A stretch of 8,042 bases of DNA from Thiotrichales bacterium (GCA_027036095.1 JALVTA010000094.1:1-8042), one strand, 5' to 3'; counted from the stretch's first letter, positions 1 to 6,569 are shown. A program made the numbers and translations. Notes: generated from the sequence alone by a model not told the origin.

Positions 1-624
1 CAGGCGATGCAGTCAGCCAGCGTGGAGAAGGCACAGGCGGCCCGCCAGCTGGACCGGCTGATCAACGAGGTGGAGCAGAACACGGATCAGGCGGCCATCC
101 GCATTCTGGCCCGTCACCAGCCCGCCGCTTCCGATCTGCGCCTGATCGTCAGCTCGCTGCGCATCGGCATCGACCTGGAGCGCATCGGCGACGAGGTGGT
201 CAAGCTGGCGCGCATGGTGGAGCGTTTCGATCGCTACGGCGAAGTGTGCGTACAGCTGAAGGCCTATCCCAAGTTCTACGAGCTGGTGGAGATGGCGCGC
301 GCCATGCTCAAGAAGGCGCTGGACGCCTACGCGCGGCTGGACATGCAGACAGCGGTGGAGCTGCTGGAGGATGAGGAGAAGGCCGACGCCATCTATGACG
401 AGGTGATGAACATCGTCATCGAGGACTTCAACGGCCAGGCGCAGAAGGATGTGCGCTGCTTTCTGGAATTCGTCAGCGCCATCAAGGCGGTGGAGCGGGC
501 CACGGACCATCTGGCCAATGTGGGTGAGAGCGTGATCTATGTGATCAATGGTCGTGAAGTGCGCTCCGCCGACCATGACACGATCGCAAGCCTGCGCGCC
601 CAGCTGGAGCGGGACGAGGGCTGA
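1..624 (+). CDS. phoU: Phosphate signalling regulator PhoU (5' end outside window)
   Basis: PhoU links the PstSCAB transporter to the PhoR kinase and keeps the Pho regulon off when phosphate is plentiful; it acts in the cytoplasm at the membrane. The reading frame is open from base 1, and 207 codons remain of a family usually near 235, so roughly 30 N-terminal residues are missing. It shows the PhoU signatures: RHQPAASDLRLIVSSLRI, then ERIGDEVVKLARMVERF, and in the second repeat the matching ERATDHLANVGESVIYV. These two E/D-xxx-D helices are the metal-binding motifs of the two three-helix bundles. Four bases separate its stop from phoB, with no room for a promoter or terminator, so phoU and phoB are very probably cotranscribed. 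Its place upstream of phoBR differs from E. coli, where phoU follows pstB. Confidence 0.96.
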   Translation, partial: QAMQSASVEKAQAARQLDRLINEVEQNTDQAAIRILARHQPAASDLRLIVSSLRIGIDLERIGDEVVKLARMVERFDRYGEVCVQLKAYPKFYELVEMARAMLKKALDAYARLDMQTAVELLEDEEKADAIYDEVMNIVIEDFNGQAQKDVRCFLEFVSAIKAVERATDHLANVGESVIYVINGREVRSADHDTIASLRAQLERDEG

Positions 625-627
625 GCC

Positions 628-1329
628 ATGACGCGGCATGTGCTGATGGTGGAGGATGAGGCGGCCATTCGCGACATGCTCGCCTTCACCCTGCAGGCAG
701 CCGGCTTCCGCGTCAGCCAGGCGGCAGACGGGGAACAGGCGTGGCAGTGGCTGCAGGAGAACCGCCCCGATCTGGTGCTCATTGACTGGATGCTGCCCGG
801 CCTCAGCGGTGTGGAGCTGATCGAGCGCATCCGCGCTGATGCCGAACTGCGCACGCTGCCGCTGGTGATGCTGACCGCCAGAGGTGCCGAATCCGATCAG
901 GTGCAGGGCTTCGAGGCCGGGGCCGATGACTATGTGGTCAAGCCCTTTTCACCCCGGGCGCTGGTGGCGCGGCTGCAGGCGCTGCTGCGCCGCCAGCCGG
1001 CGGATGGGGCGCAGCCTGATGCTGCGGAGCACCTGCGGGTGGGGCCGCTGGACATGGATCTGGCCGCACACCGGCTCACCTGTGAGGGGCGCGAGGTCCG
1101 CCTCGGGCCGACGGAATTCCGTCTGATGCGTTTCTTCATGCAGCATCCGGAGCGGGTGTTCAGCCGCGCCCAGCTGCTTGATCATGTGTGGGGTGAGCAG
1201 GTGGTGGTGGAGGAACGCACCGTGGATGTGCACATCCGTCGTCTGCGCCGGGCACTGGAGGATGTGGCCTGTCCGGACTGCATCGAAACCGTCCGCGGGG
1301 TGGGGTACCGCCTTGCACGTCTCGATTAG
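628..1329 (+). CDS. phoB: Phosphate regulon response regulator PhoB
   Basis: OmpR-family response regulator that binds Pho boxes and recruits RNA polymerase once phosphorylated by PhoR. The 233-residue product (E. coli: 229) has a receiver domain at about 1-122 with acidic pocket E9/D10, phosphoacceptor D53 (LIDWMLPG), switch T83 (MLTARG) and K105 (VVKPF), the same numbers as E. coli PhoB. A linker of about 15 residues leads to a winged-helix DNA-binding domain (about 136-233) with the recognition-helix segment RTVDVHIRRLRRAL and the closing IETVRGVGYRL wing. The ATG lies 4 nt after the phoU stop. Its last 17 nt overlap the likely phoR start. No Pho box is visible ahead of it, so any autoregulation would act from upstream of phoU, outside the window. 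Confidence 0.98.
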   Translation: MTRHVLMVEDEAAIRDMLAFTLQAAGFRVSQAADGEQAWQWLQENRPDLVLIDWMLPGLSGVELIERIRADAELRTLPLVMLTARGAESDQVQGFEAGADDYVVKPFSPRALVARLQALLRRQPADGAQPDAAEHLRVGPLDMDLAAHRLTCEGREVRLGPTEFRLMRFFMQHPERVFSRAQLLDHVWGEQVVVEERTVDVHIRRLRRALEDVACPDCIETVRGVGYRLARLD

Positions 1330-2575
1330 CACGCTGCTGCGCCACGAGCGCCTGCTGCTGCTGTCGGTCGGCCTGCTGACCGCTCTGCTGGCTGTAACCG
1401 CGGGCGCAGAAGTGGCCCTGCTGATTCTGGTCATCTATCTCGTTTTTCATCTGATCCAGCTGGCCCGGTTTCTCGCCGGCAGGCCCGTTCTGCCTGCAGG
1501 ATTCTGGCCCTGGCTGCAACGGGGCTGGAAACAGACGCAGTGGCGGCGTGAGCGGCGCATGCGGCGGCTTGCCCGGCAGCTGGAACGGGATGAGGCGGTG
1601 CTGGACGCCCTGCCGGTCGGGCTGGTGCAGCTGGACGGGGAGGGGGAGATTCAGCGCTTCAACCGGGCGGCCGGGGAAATTCTCGGTCTGCGGCGGCAGG
1701 ATTGCGGCACGCCCATCCGCCATCTGCTGCGTCTGCCGGAGTTCGTGCGCTGGCTGACCGGTGGGGACGGTACCCTGAGGCTGGTGATGCCGGAGGCGCG
1801 CCTGCGGGTACTGGCGCTGGAGAAACGCCCTCTGGATCCCGGCACGCTGCTGCTGGTGCGGGATATTACCAACGAGGCGGATGTGGCCCGTCTGCGGCGG
1901 GACTTCGTGGCCAACGCCTCCCACGAACTGCGCACGCCGGTCACCGTCTTTCGCGGCTATCTGGAAGTGTTGCTGGCCCAGTGGGATCCGGCCCTGCAAC
2001 CGGTGCGTCCGGCCCTTGAGCAGATGGCGCAGCAGGCCGAGCGCATGCATGCCATTATCGAAGATCTGCTCACCCTCTCCTCGCTGGAGCAGGGCATGGG
2101 GCGCGATCAGCGCGAGCGGGTGGACATGGCGGCCCTGATGGACATGCTGCATCAGGAGGCGGCACAGCTGAGCGGCAAGCGGCATGCGCTTGTCTTTGAG
2201 TGCGCGACGGAGCACGATCTGCGTGGCAACCGTTCGGTGCTGCATTCGATCTTTTCCAATCTCATCAGCAATGCGGTGCGCTACACGCCGGAAGGCGGGC
2301 GCATCGAGGTGCGCTGGCACCTCAATGAGGCCGGAGAGGGGGTTTTTGAAGTTTCGGATACGGGCATCGGCATTCCGCGTGAGCACATTCCCCGGCTGAC
2401 GGAGCGTTTCTACCGGGTGGATACGGCCCGTTCACGGGAGAGCGGCGGCACCGGGCTGGGGCTGGCCATCGTGCGGCACGGGCTGGAAATGCACCGGGGA
2501 CGGCTGGAGGTGGACAGCACCCCGCAGGTGGGATCCACTTTCCGCGCCGTTTTTCCGGCCGAGGCTGTCACATAA
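1313..2575 (+). CDS. phoR: Phosphate regulon sensor histidine kinase PhoR
   Basis: Inner-membrane histidine kinase that phosphorylates PhoB under phosphate limitation and dephosphorylates it when PstSCAB-PhoU signals sufficiency. From the TTG at 1313 the product is 420 residues (E. coli: 431). Order: two adjacent hydrophobic segments (about 15-32 and 34-50) with almost no periplasmic loop; an Arg-rich stretch (about 70-92); a PAS domain (about 93-185) ending LLLVRDIT; HisKA with phosphoacceptor H204 in NASHELRTP; then HATPase_c with N-box N320 (NLISNAVRYTP), G1 DTGIGIP (D349) and G2 GGTGLGLAIV. The frame stays open upstream to 1178, but that part lies inside phoB and reads as non-native Trp-rich sequence. 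No ATG fits; TTG 1313 has a G-rich Shine-Dalgarno-like run at 1302-1305, 7 nt away. The start is inferred. The gene's last codons form part of the pstS Pho box. Confidence 0.95.
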   Translation: MHVSISTLLRHERLLLLSVGLLTALLAVTAGAEVALLILVIYLVFHLIQLARFLAGRPVLPAGFWPWLQRGWKQTQWRRERRMRRLARQLERDEAVLDALPVGLVQLDGEGEIQRFNRAAGEILGLRRQDCGTPIRHLLRLPEFVRWLTGGDGTLRLVMPEARLRVLALEKRPLDPGTLLLVRDITNEADVARLRRDFVANASHELRTPVTVFRGYLEVLLAQWDPALQPVRPALEQMAQQAERMHAIIEDLLTLSSLEQGMGRDQRERVDMAALMDMLHQEAAQLSGKRHALVFECATEHDLRGNRSVLHSIFSNLISNAVRYTPEGGRIEVRWHLNEAGEGVFEVSDTGIGIPREHIPRLTERFYRVDTARSRESGGTGLGLAIVRHGLEMHRGRLEVDSTPQVGSTFRAVFPAEAVT

Positions 2576-2604
2576 GTTTCATATTTGTGTCATGGAGGTG
2601 TTAA
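2565..2604 (+). promoter_or_regulatory. Tandem Pho boxes (PhoB binding sites) upstream of pstS
   Basis: Four 7-bp half-sites are spaced by exactly 4 bp: CTGTCAC (2565-2571), GTTTCAT (2576-2582), GTGTCAT (2587-2593) and GTGTTAA (2598-2604). The Pho half-site consensus is CTGTCAT, so the matches are 6, 5, 6 and 4 of 7. The strict 11-bp phasing is the known geometry for PhoB dimers binding head-to-tail. The first half-site encodes the last residues of PhoR, and the phoR stop codon sits in the first spacer. The fourth half-site is weak but is the one correctly placed before the -10. Confidence 0.88.
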
Positions 2605-2614
2605 ACCGCCGCGG

Positions 2615-2620
2615 CACAAT
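2615..2620 (+). promoter_or_regulatory. -10 element of the PhoB-activated pstS promoter
   Basis: CACAAT matches TATAAT at 4 of 6 positions and begins 10 nt after the last Pho half-site, the spacing used at E. coli Pho promoters, where the Pho box replaces the -35. Transcription would start near 2627, giving a leader of about 45 nt. The start site is inferred. Confidence 0.6.
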
Positions 2621-2627
2621 TTTGACC

Positions 2628-2640
2628 GTCTCGTTGAGAC
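2628..2640 (+). other. Short hairpin at the predicted 5' end of pstS mRNA
   Basis: GTCTC (2628-2632), loop GTT, GAGAC (2636-2640): a perfect 5-bp stem. It begins within a base or two of the predicted transcription start, so it could cap the mRNA 5' end and slow decay. The stem is visible; the function is inferred, and so short a stem can arise by chance. Confidence 0.35.
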
Positions 2641-2654
2641 AGGCAGCTTATTCC

Positions 2655-2664
2655 AAAGGGAGGA
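2655..2664 (+). promoter_or_regulatory. Ribosome binding site of pstS
   Basis: AAAGGGAGGA is a strong Shine-Dalgarno sequence 7-8 nt before the ATG at 2672. It fixes that start over the in-frame TTG at 2585, which lies within the Pho boxes upstream of the predicted transcript start. Confidence 0.85.
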
Positions 2665-2671
2665 CCCAAGC

Positions 2672-3670
2672 ATGCTGAAAAAGATCGTTCTGGCTTCGGC
2701 CATGGCCATGACTGCCGTTTCCGTCCGGGCCGGTACCACCATCGAAGGCACCGGTTCCAGCTTCGCTTATCCCATCTACAAGTCCTGGGCGACCGAATAC
2801 TACAACGCCACCGGCAACAAGGTGAACTACACACCCACCGGTTCCGGCGCCGGCATCAAGGCCATCTCCGCCCGTGAGGTGGACTTCGGCGGCTCCGACA
2901 AGCCGCTGAAGCCCTCCACGCTGAAGAAGAAGGGGCTCTACCAGTTCCCGACCGTGGTGGGTGCCATCGCTCTGGCCTACAACATTCCCGGTGTGGACAG
3001 GCTGCGCCTGAGCGAGAATGCACTCTCCGGCATCGTGCTGGGCACCATTCAGTACTGGGACAATCCGGTCATCAGGAAGGACAACCCGGGCGTGAAGCTG
3101 CCCCACAAGAAGGTGCTGTTCGTACATCGTTCCGACAAGTCCGGCACCACCTTCGCCTTCACCTACTATCTGTCCAAGATGAACAGCGTATGGCGTTCCC
3201 ACTTCGGCGCCAAGAAGGCGGTCAACTGGCCGATGGAAAATCACATCGGCGGCAAGGGCAACTTCGGTGTCTCCACCGCCATTAAGACCAACAAGTACTC
3301 CATCGGTTATGTGGACTATGCCGATGCGGTCAAGAACGGCCTGAAGATGGTCGAGGTGGAAGGGCGCAACGGCCGCTTCATCAAGCCTGAGCTGAAGGCC
3401 TTCCAGGAGGCGGCCAGGTTCGCGGTGCTGGATCCGAAGAAGGACTTCTACGCCAATATCGCTTACCCCAGGAAGGGCTATCCGATCGTGTCTGTCACCT
3501 TCGCGCTGATCGCCAAGGAGAAGAAGGACAAGAACCGCGAAGTGGTCAAGTTCGTCGACTTCGGTTTCAAGAACGGTGACGACAACGCCACCAAGCTGGG
3601 CTATGTGCCACTGCCGGCAGCCGTCAAGGAGAAGGTGCGCGCCTACTGGAAGGAAAAAGGCCTGTACTGA
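2672..3670 (+). CDS. pstS: Periplasmic phosphate-binding protein PstS
   Basis: High-affinity phosphate receptor that delivers Pi to the PstCA channel. The 332-residue precursor begins with a Sec signal peptide (MLKK, hydrophobic core, VRA) with likely cleavage after A20. Ligand residues of the family are in place: S30-F31 (GTGSSF), S58 (TGSGAG), D76 (FGGSD), R153 and D155 (HRSDKSGTT), S157, G158 and T159, corresponding to E. coli T10/F11, S38, D56, R135/D137 and S139-T141 of the mature protein. Other family segments are QFPTVVGAIALAYNIPG and GGKGNFGVSTAIK. The mature protein is unusually basic: by hand count 37 K and 12 R against 14 D and 13 E. It is the first gene after the Pho-box promoter and is separated from pstC by a hairpin-rich gap, which fits the need for more binding protein than permease. 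Confidence 0.98.
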   Translation: MLKKIVLASAMAMTAVSVRAGTTIEGTGSSFAYPIYKSWATEYYNATGNKVNYTPTGSGAGIKAISAREVDFGGSDKPLKPSTLKKKGLYQFPTVVGAIALAYNIPGVDRLRLSENALSGIVLGTIQYWDNPVIRKDNPGVKLPHKKVLFVHRSDKSGTTFAFTYYLSKMNSVWRSHFGAKKAVNWPMENHIGGKGNFGVSTAIKTNKYSIGYVDYADAVKNGLKMVEVEGRNGRFIKPELKAFQEAARFAVLDPKKDFYANIAYPRKGYPIVSVTFALIAKEKKDKNREVVKFVDFGFKNGDDNATKLGYVPLPAAVKEKVRAYWKEKGLY

Positions 3671-3716
3671 TCGCCCGATGGCTCTGTGAATTGTTTAAAA
3701 TTCCTTCATTGACCGG

Positions 3717-3737
3717 CGCCCCCGCAAGGGGGCGTTT
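3717..3737 (+). terminator. GC-rich stem-loop after pstS (weak terminator or mRNA processing/stability element)
   Basis: CGCCCCC (3717-3723), loop GCAA, GGGGGCG (3728-3734): a perfect 7-bp stem closed by a GNRA tetraloop, followed by TTTCGT. The U-run is only three long, so full termination is unlikely. Partial termination, or protection of pstS mRNA from 3' exonucleases, fits better. The structure is seen; the role is inferred. Confidence 0.6.
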
Positions 3738-3742
3738 CGTAC

Positions 3743-3758
3743 GCACCCGGTCGGGTGC
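3743..3758 (+). other. Second intercistronic stem-loop (pstS-pstC)
   Basis: GCACCC (3743-3748), loop GGTC, GGGTGC (3753-3758): a perfect 6-bp stem beginning 9 nt after the first stem-loop. There is no U-tract, so it is not an intrinsic terminator by itself. Confidence 0.5.
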
Positions 3759-3762
3759 CATG

Positions 3763-3789
3763 ACCCATGTCGCGACCCGCGCCATGGGT
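3763..3789 (+). other. Third intercistronic stem-loop, just ahead of pstC
   Basis: ACCCATG (3763-3769) pairs with CATGGGT (3783-3789). Inside it, CGCG (3771-3774) pairs with CGCG (3778-3781) around an ACC loop, with a single T/C mismatch between the two helices: 11 paired positions in 27 nt. It ends 9 nt before the pstC Shine-Dalgarno (GAGG, 3799-3802), so it could affect ribosome entry or block 3'-to-5' decay. Confidence 0.5.
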
Positions 3790-3810
3790 GATGTGACCGA
3801 GGCCTGATTC

Positions 3811-4908
3811 ATGGAAAAGATCTTTGCCCGTCTGAGCTGGTTGAGTGCCACGACGCTGCTTCTGGTGCTGCTGGCCACCCTGTATGTGCTCTACATTCAG
3901 GCGAAGCCGGCCATGGATGAGTTCGGCTGGCAGTTCGTGCTGGATCCGCGCTGGGGCGTGGACGTGGTTGTGGATGAAGCCGGCAATGCGGTGGATGGCG
4001 GTCATGAAGAGGCCTCGGGTGCGGACAGCGGGGGGGTGGTGCGCCTTGACATGGGGGATGACGAGGACGCCATTCCCATGGAGGACGAGACGGCCACCGG
4101 CCAGCCGGAGCTGGCAGAGGGCGATCTGGACGGTGAGGCGATCGACGAAGAGATCCCCATGGAAGACGAGACGGCCACCGGGCAGGATGAGCTGGCAGGT
4201 GAGGCGCAGACCTCCAGCATCAAGGTGGTCTATGGCGGGCTGGTGCCGATCGTGGGCACGGTGCTGTCCACGCTGATCGCCATGGCCTTTGCCGTGCCGT
4301 TGGCCATGGGCATCGCAGTGTTCCTGTCGGAAATTTCCGTTGACTGGCTCAAGACGCCGGTGGGCGTGGCCATCGAACTGCTGGCGGCCATTCCTTCCAT
4401 CATCTACGGCATGTGGGGGCTGTTCTTCTTCGGGCCGATGGTGGCGCACATCTTCGGTGGCAGCAGTGTGTCCCTGCTGGTGGCCGGGCTGGTGCTCGGG
4501 GTGATGGTCATCCCCTTCATGGCGGCGCTGAGCCGGGATGCCATCAATACCACGCCCAATGTGCTCAAGGAGTCCGCCTATGCAGTGGGCGCGACCCGTT
4601 TCGAGGTGGTCAAGGACATCATCTTTCCCTATGCGCGCACCGGCATTCTTGGGTCCATCATCATCTCGCTGGGCCGGGCGCTGGGTGAGACCATGGCGGT
4701 GGCCTTCGTCATCGGCGGTGTCTACAAACTGGCCGAGCACATCACCGACCCGACCATCTCCATTCCGGTGGCGCTGGCCAACAACTTTGCCGAATCCAGC
4801 GGTCTGAGTCTGGCTTCGCTCTACTATCTGGCCTTCATCCTGTTCGTGGTGAGTTTCGTGATCATCTTCACCGCCAAGGAGTTCCTGCTGCGGAGGAGCA
4901 AGTACTGA
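3811..4908 (+). CDS. pstC: Phosphate ABC transporter permease PstC with a large acidic periplasmic insert
   Basis: One of the two inner-membrane subunits forming the Pi channel. Its 365 residues exceed the roughly 290-320 usual for the family. TM1 is at about 12-30. After the W48 region comes an insert of about 87 residues (50-136) where E. coli PstC has only a few, then the normal core resumes at YGGLVPIVGT with five more TM helices. Core landmarks are IELLAAIPSIIYGMWGLFFF, the PstB-contacting EAA loop (KESAYAVGATRFEVVKDII) and GRALGETMAVAFVIGG. By topology the insert is periplasmic. It holds 29 D/E and one R before the closing K138, and the 15-residue core IPMEDETATGQ(P/D)ELA occurs twice, at residues 88-102 and 115-129. 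GAGG lies 8 nt before the ATG. The stop overlaps the pstA ATG by one base (TGATG). Confidence 0.97.
   Translation: MEKIFARLSWLSATTLLLVLLATLYVLYIQAKPAMDEFGWQFVLDPRWGVDVVVDEAGNAVDGGHEEASGADSGGVVRLDMGDDEDAIPMEDETATGQPELAEGDLDGEAIDEEIPMEDETATGQDELAGEAQTSSIKVVYGGLVPIVGTVLSTLIAMAFAVPLAMGIAVFLSEISVDWLKTPVGVAIELLAAIPSIIYGMWGLFFFGPMVAHIFGGSSVSLLVAGLVLGVMVIPFMAALSRDAINTTPNVLKESAYAVGATRFEVVKDIIFPYARTGILGSIIISLGRALGETMAVAFVIGGVYKLAEHITDPTISIPVALANNFAESSGLSLASLYYLAFILFVVSFVIIFTAKEFLLRRSKY
4045..4206 (+). repeat. In-frame 81-nt tandem duplication inside pstC (acidic loop)
   Basis: The best-conserved parts, 4072-4117 and 4153-4198, lie exactly 81 nt (27 codons) apart and differ at 6 of 46 positions; three of the six are synonymous third-base changes. 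The flanking parts of the unit are more diverged but still align through Leu-Asp, 9 and 8 residues before each core. This gives two units of about 27 residues, with outer limits approximate. Near-identity at DNA level suggests a fairly recent or homogenised duplication. Confidence 0.8.
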
Positions 4909-5735
4909 TGAACCTGTCTCAGCGCCGTCTGCTGATCAACCAGCTCTTTTCCATCGTGTCGGCGGGCACGGCCATCATCGGCCTGCTCTTTCTCGGCTGG
5001 ATCATCGTCACGCTGGTGATGAAGGGCACCGAATCCCTGTCGTTCAAGGTGTTTACCACCGATCTGGTCAATGGCGGGCTGCGCAATCTGATCTGGGGGC
5101 AGTTCGTGCTCTCCATGATCGCCACGGCCATCGCCGTACCGCTGGGCATGCTGGCGGGCATCTGGCTGCAGGAGTATGGCAACCATACCCGCTACGCCCA
5201 TTTCATCCGCGATCTGTCTGATGTGATGATGTCGGCGCCCTCCATCGTCATCGGCACCTTCGTCTATGCCATTCTGGTGGTGCCGGTGGAGCACACCAAC
5301 GGTTGGGCGGGCATCGTGTCGCTGGCCATTCTGATGCTGCCGATCGTGGTGCGCACCACCGACGACATGCTGGGACTGATTCCGCGCGAGCTGCGTGAGG
5401 CGGGCGTAGCACTGGGCATTCCCAAATACCGCATCATTCTGGACATCATCATCCGTGCCGCCAAGGTGGGGGTCATGACCGGTCTGCTGCTGGCCTTTGC
5501 CCGCATCGTGGGCGAGACGGCGCCACTGCTCTATACCAGCGGTACCAGTGAGTTCTGGCCGGAGGGCCTGACGCAGACCTATCCGTCCCTGACGGTGTCC
5601 ATCTACAATCTGGCCACCATGCCGGATGCGGAGATGGTCAAGCTGGCGTGGACCGGTGCGCTGCTGCTGGCCGTCTTCGTGCTGACGCTCAATATCGTCG
5701 GCCGCTACGTGGTTCGTGACAGAAGGAAGAAATGA
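4908..5735 (+). CDS. pstA: Phosphate ABC transporter permease PstA
   Basis: Second channel-forming subunit, partner of PstC in the inner membrane. It has 275 residues (E. coli: 296) and about six TM helices: roughly 15-38, 63-87, 107-127, 131-150, 186-208 and 246-266. Family landmarks are NGGLRNLIWGQF (about 55-66), MSAPSIVIGTFVYAILVVP, LPIVVRTTDDML, and the EAA coupling loop LREAGVALGIPKYRIILDII (162-181) that contacts PstB, followed by ARIVGETAPLL. Unlike PstC it carries no insert and its loops have normal length. The ATG overlaps the pstC stop by one base and the stop overlaps the pstB start, which points to translational coupling and equal subunit supply. Confidence 0.97.
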   Translation: MNLSQRRLLINQLFSIVSAGTAIIGLLFLGWIIVTLVMKGTESLSFKVFTTDLVNGGLRNLIWGQFVLSMIATAIAVPLGMLAGIWLQEYGNHTRYAHFIRDLSDVMMSAPSIVIGTFVYAILVVPVEHTNGWAGIVSLAILMLPIVVRTTDDMLGLIPRELREAGVALGIPKYRIILDIIIRAAKVGVMTGLLLAFARIVGETAPLLYTSGTSEFWPEGLTQTYPSLTVSIYNLATMPDAEMVKLAWTGALLLAVFVLTLNIVGRYVVRDRRKK

Positions 5736-6538
5736 TGCAAGAGGCCCAAGCCAATCTGCGCCCGATGATGGAAGCGGTGGACTTTTCGTTCACCTACCCG
5801 GGTGCCAGCAAGCCCTCCCTCAAGAGGATCAATCTGCCGGTGCTGGAAAACCGCATCACCGCGCTGATCGGCCCGTCAGGCTGCGGCAAGTCCACACTGC
5901 TGCGCTCCATGAACCGCATTCATGACCTCTATCCGGGCTGCCGCTATGAGGGGGCGATCAATCTGCGCTGTGAAAACGGCGAGGTGAAGAACATCCTCGA
6001 ATGGAAGAAGGAGAATGATCTGATCCGCCTGCGCCAGAAGGTGGGCATGATCTTCCAGAAGCCTACGCCGTTTCCCATGTCCATCTACGACAACATCGCC
6101 TATGGCCTGAAACTGCAGGGGATCCGCAACCGTTCTGAGCTGGATGAAAGGGTGGAGCAGGCGCTCAGGGATGGTGCGCTGTGGAACGAGGTCAAGGATC
6201 GGCTCAAAGACGACGCCCGCGGACTTTCCGGTGGGCAGCAGCAGCGTCTGTGCATTGCCCGTTCGGTGGCGCTGCGCCCGGACGTGCTGCTGTTTGACGA
6301 GCCCACCTCGGCACTGGACCCCATTTCCACCGTGGCCATCGAGGAGATGATCATGGAACTGCGTGGCCGCTACACCATCTGCATCGTCACCCACAACATG
6401 CAGCAGGCGGCGCGGATCTCCGACTATACCGCCTTCATGTACATGGGCGAGCTTGTGGAATACGGCGAGACGGATCAGATCTTCACCAATCCGCGCGAGA
6501 AGCAGACGGAAGACTACATTACCGGCCGCTTCGGTTGA
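5732..6538 (+). CDS. pstB: Phosphate ABC transporter ATP-binding protein PstB
   Basis: Cytoplasmic ATPase that drives Pi import through PstCA. Its 268 residues (E. coli: 257) contain every ABC motif: Walker A GPSGCGKST (47-55), Q-loop Q109 in GMIFQKPTPFPMSIYDN, signature LSGGQQQR (165-172), Walker B VLLFDEPTSALDP with catalytic E190, and H-loop H221 (VTHNMQQAARISD). The C-terminus TEDYITGRFG is the usual PstB ending. Two adjacent ATGs are possible, 5732 (4-nt overlap with pstA) and 5735 (1-nt overlap). AAGGA at 5723-5727 is better spaced for the second (7 nt) than the first (4 nt), so the true protein may be one residue shorter. It is the last pst gene, followed by a terminator rather than phoU. 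Confidence 0.98.
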   Translation: MMQEAQANLRPMMEAVDFSFTYPGASKPSLKRINLPVLENRITALIGPSGCGKSTLLRSMNRIHDLYPGCRYEGAINLRCENGEVKNILEWKKENDLIRLRQKVGMIFQKPTPFPMSIYDNIAYGLKLQGIRNRSELDERVEQALRDGALWNEVKDRLKDDARGLSGGQQQRLCIARSVALRPDVLLFDEPTSALDPISTVAIEEMIMELRGRYTICIVTHNMQQAARISDYTAFMYMGELVEYGETDQIFTNPREKQTEDYITGRFG

Positions 6539-6569
6539 GCCGTTTTCATCTTCGTGTCTCCGAACCCTG

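Noticed and set aside
1160..2386. Long open frame of 408 codons on the reverse strand opposite phoR
   Set aside because: It is antisense to a fully motif-supported histidine kinase, its product is rich in Gln, His, Pro and Arg without domain motifs, and such frames are common opposite GC-rich genes.
2585..2671. Upstream extension of pstS to a TTG at 2585
   Set aside because: It would lie in the Pho boxes before the predicted transcription start, and would put 29 residues ahead of a normal signal peptide. The strong ribosome site points to ATG 2672.
4045..4206. The pstC repeat as an assembly or sequencing duplication
   Set aside because: The copies differ at six positions, including one amino-acid change, and the outer parts of the units have diverged further, so it is not a simple artefact copy.
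3706..4740. Long open frame of 344 codons on the reverse strand opposite pstC
   Set aside because: The His/Gly/Gln-rich product has no recognisable domain, and the frame runs across both the intercistronic hairpins and the verified pstC coding sequence.
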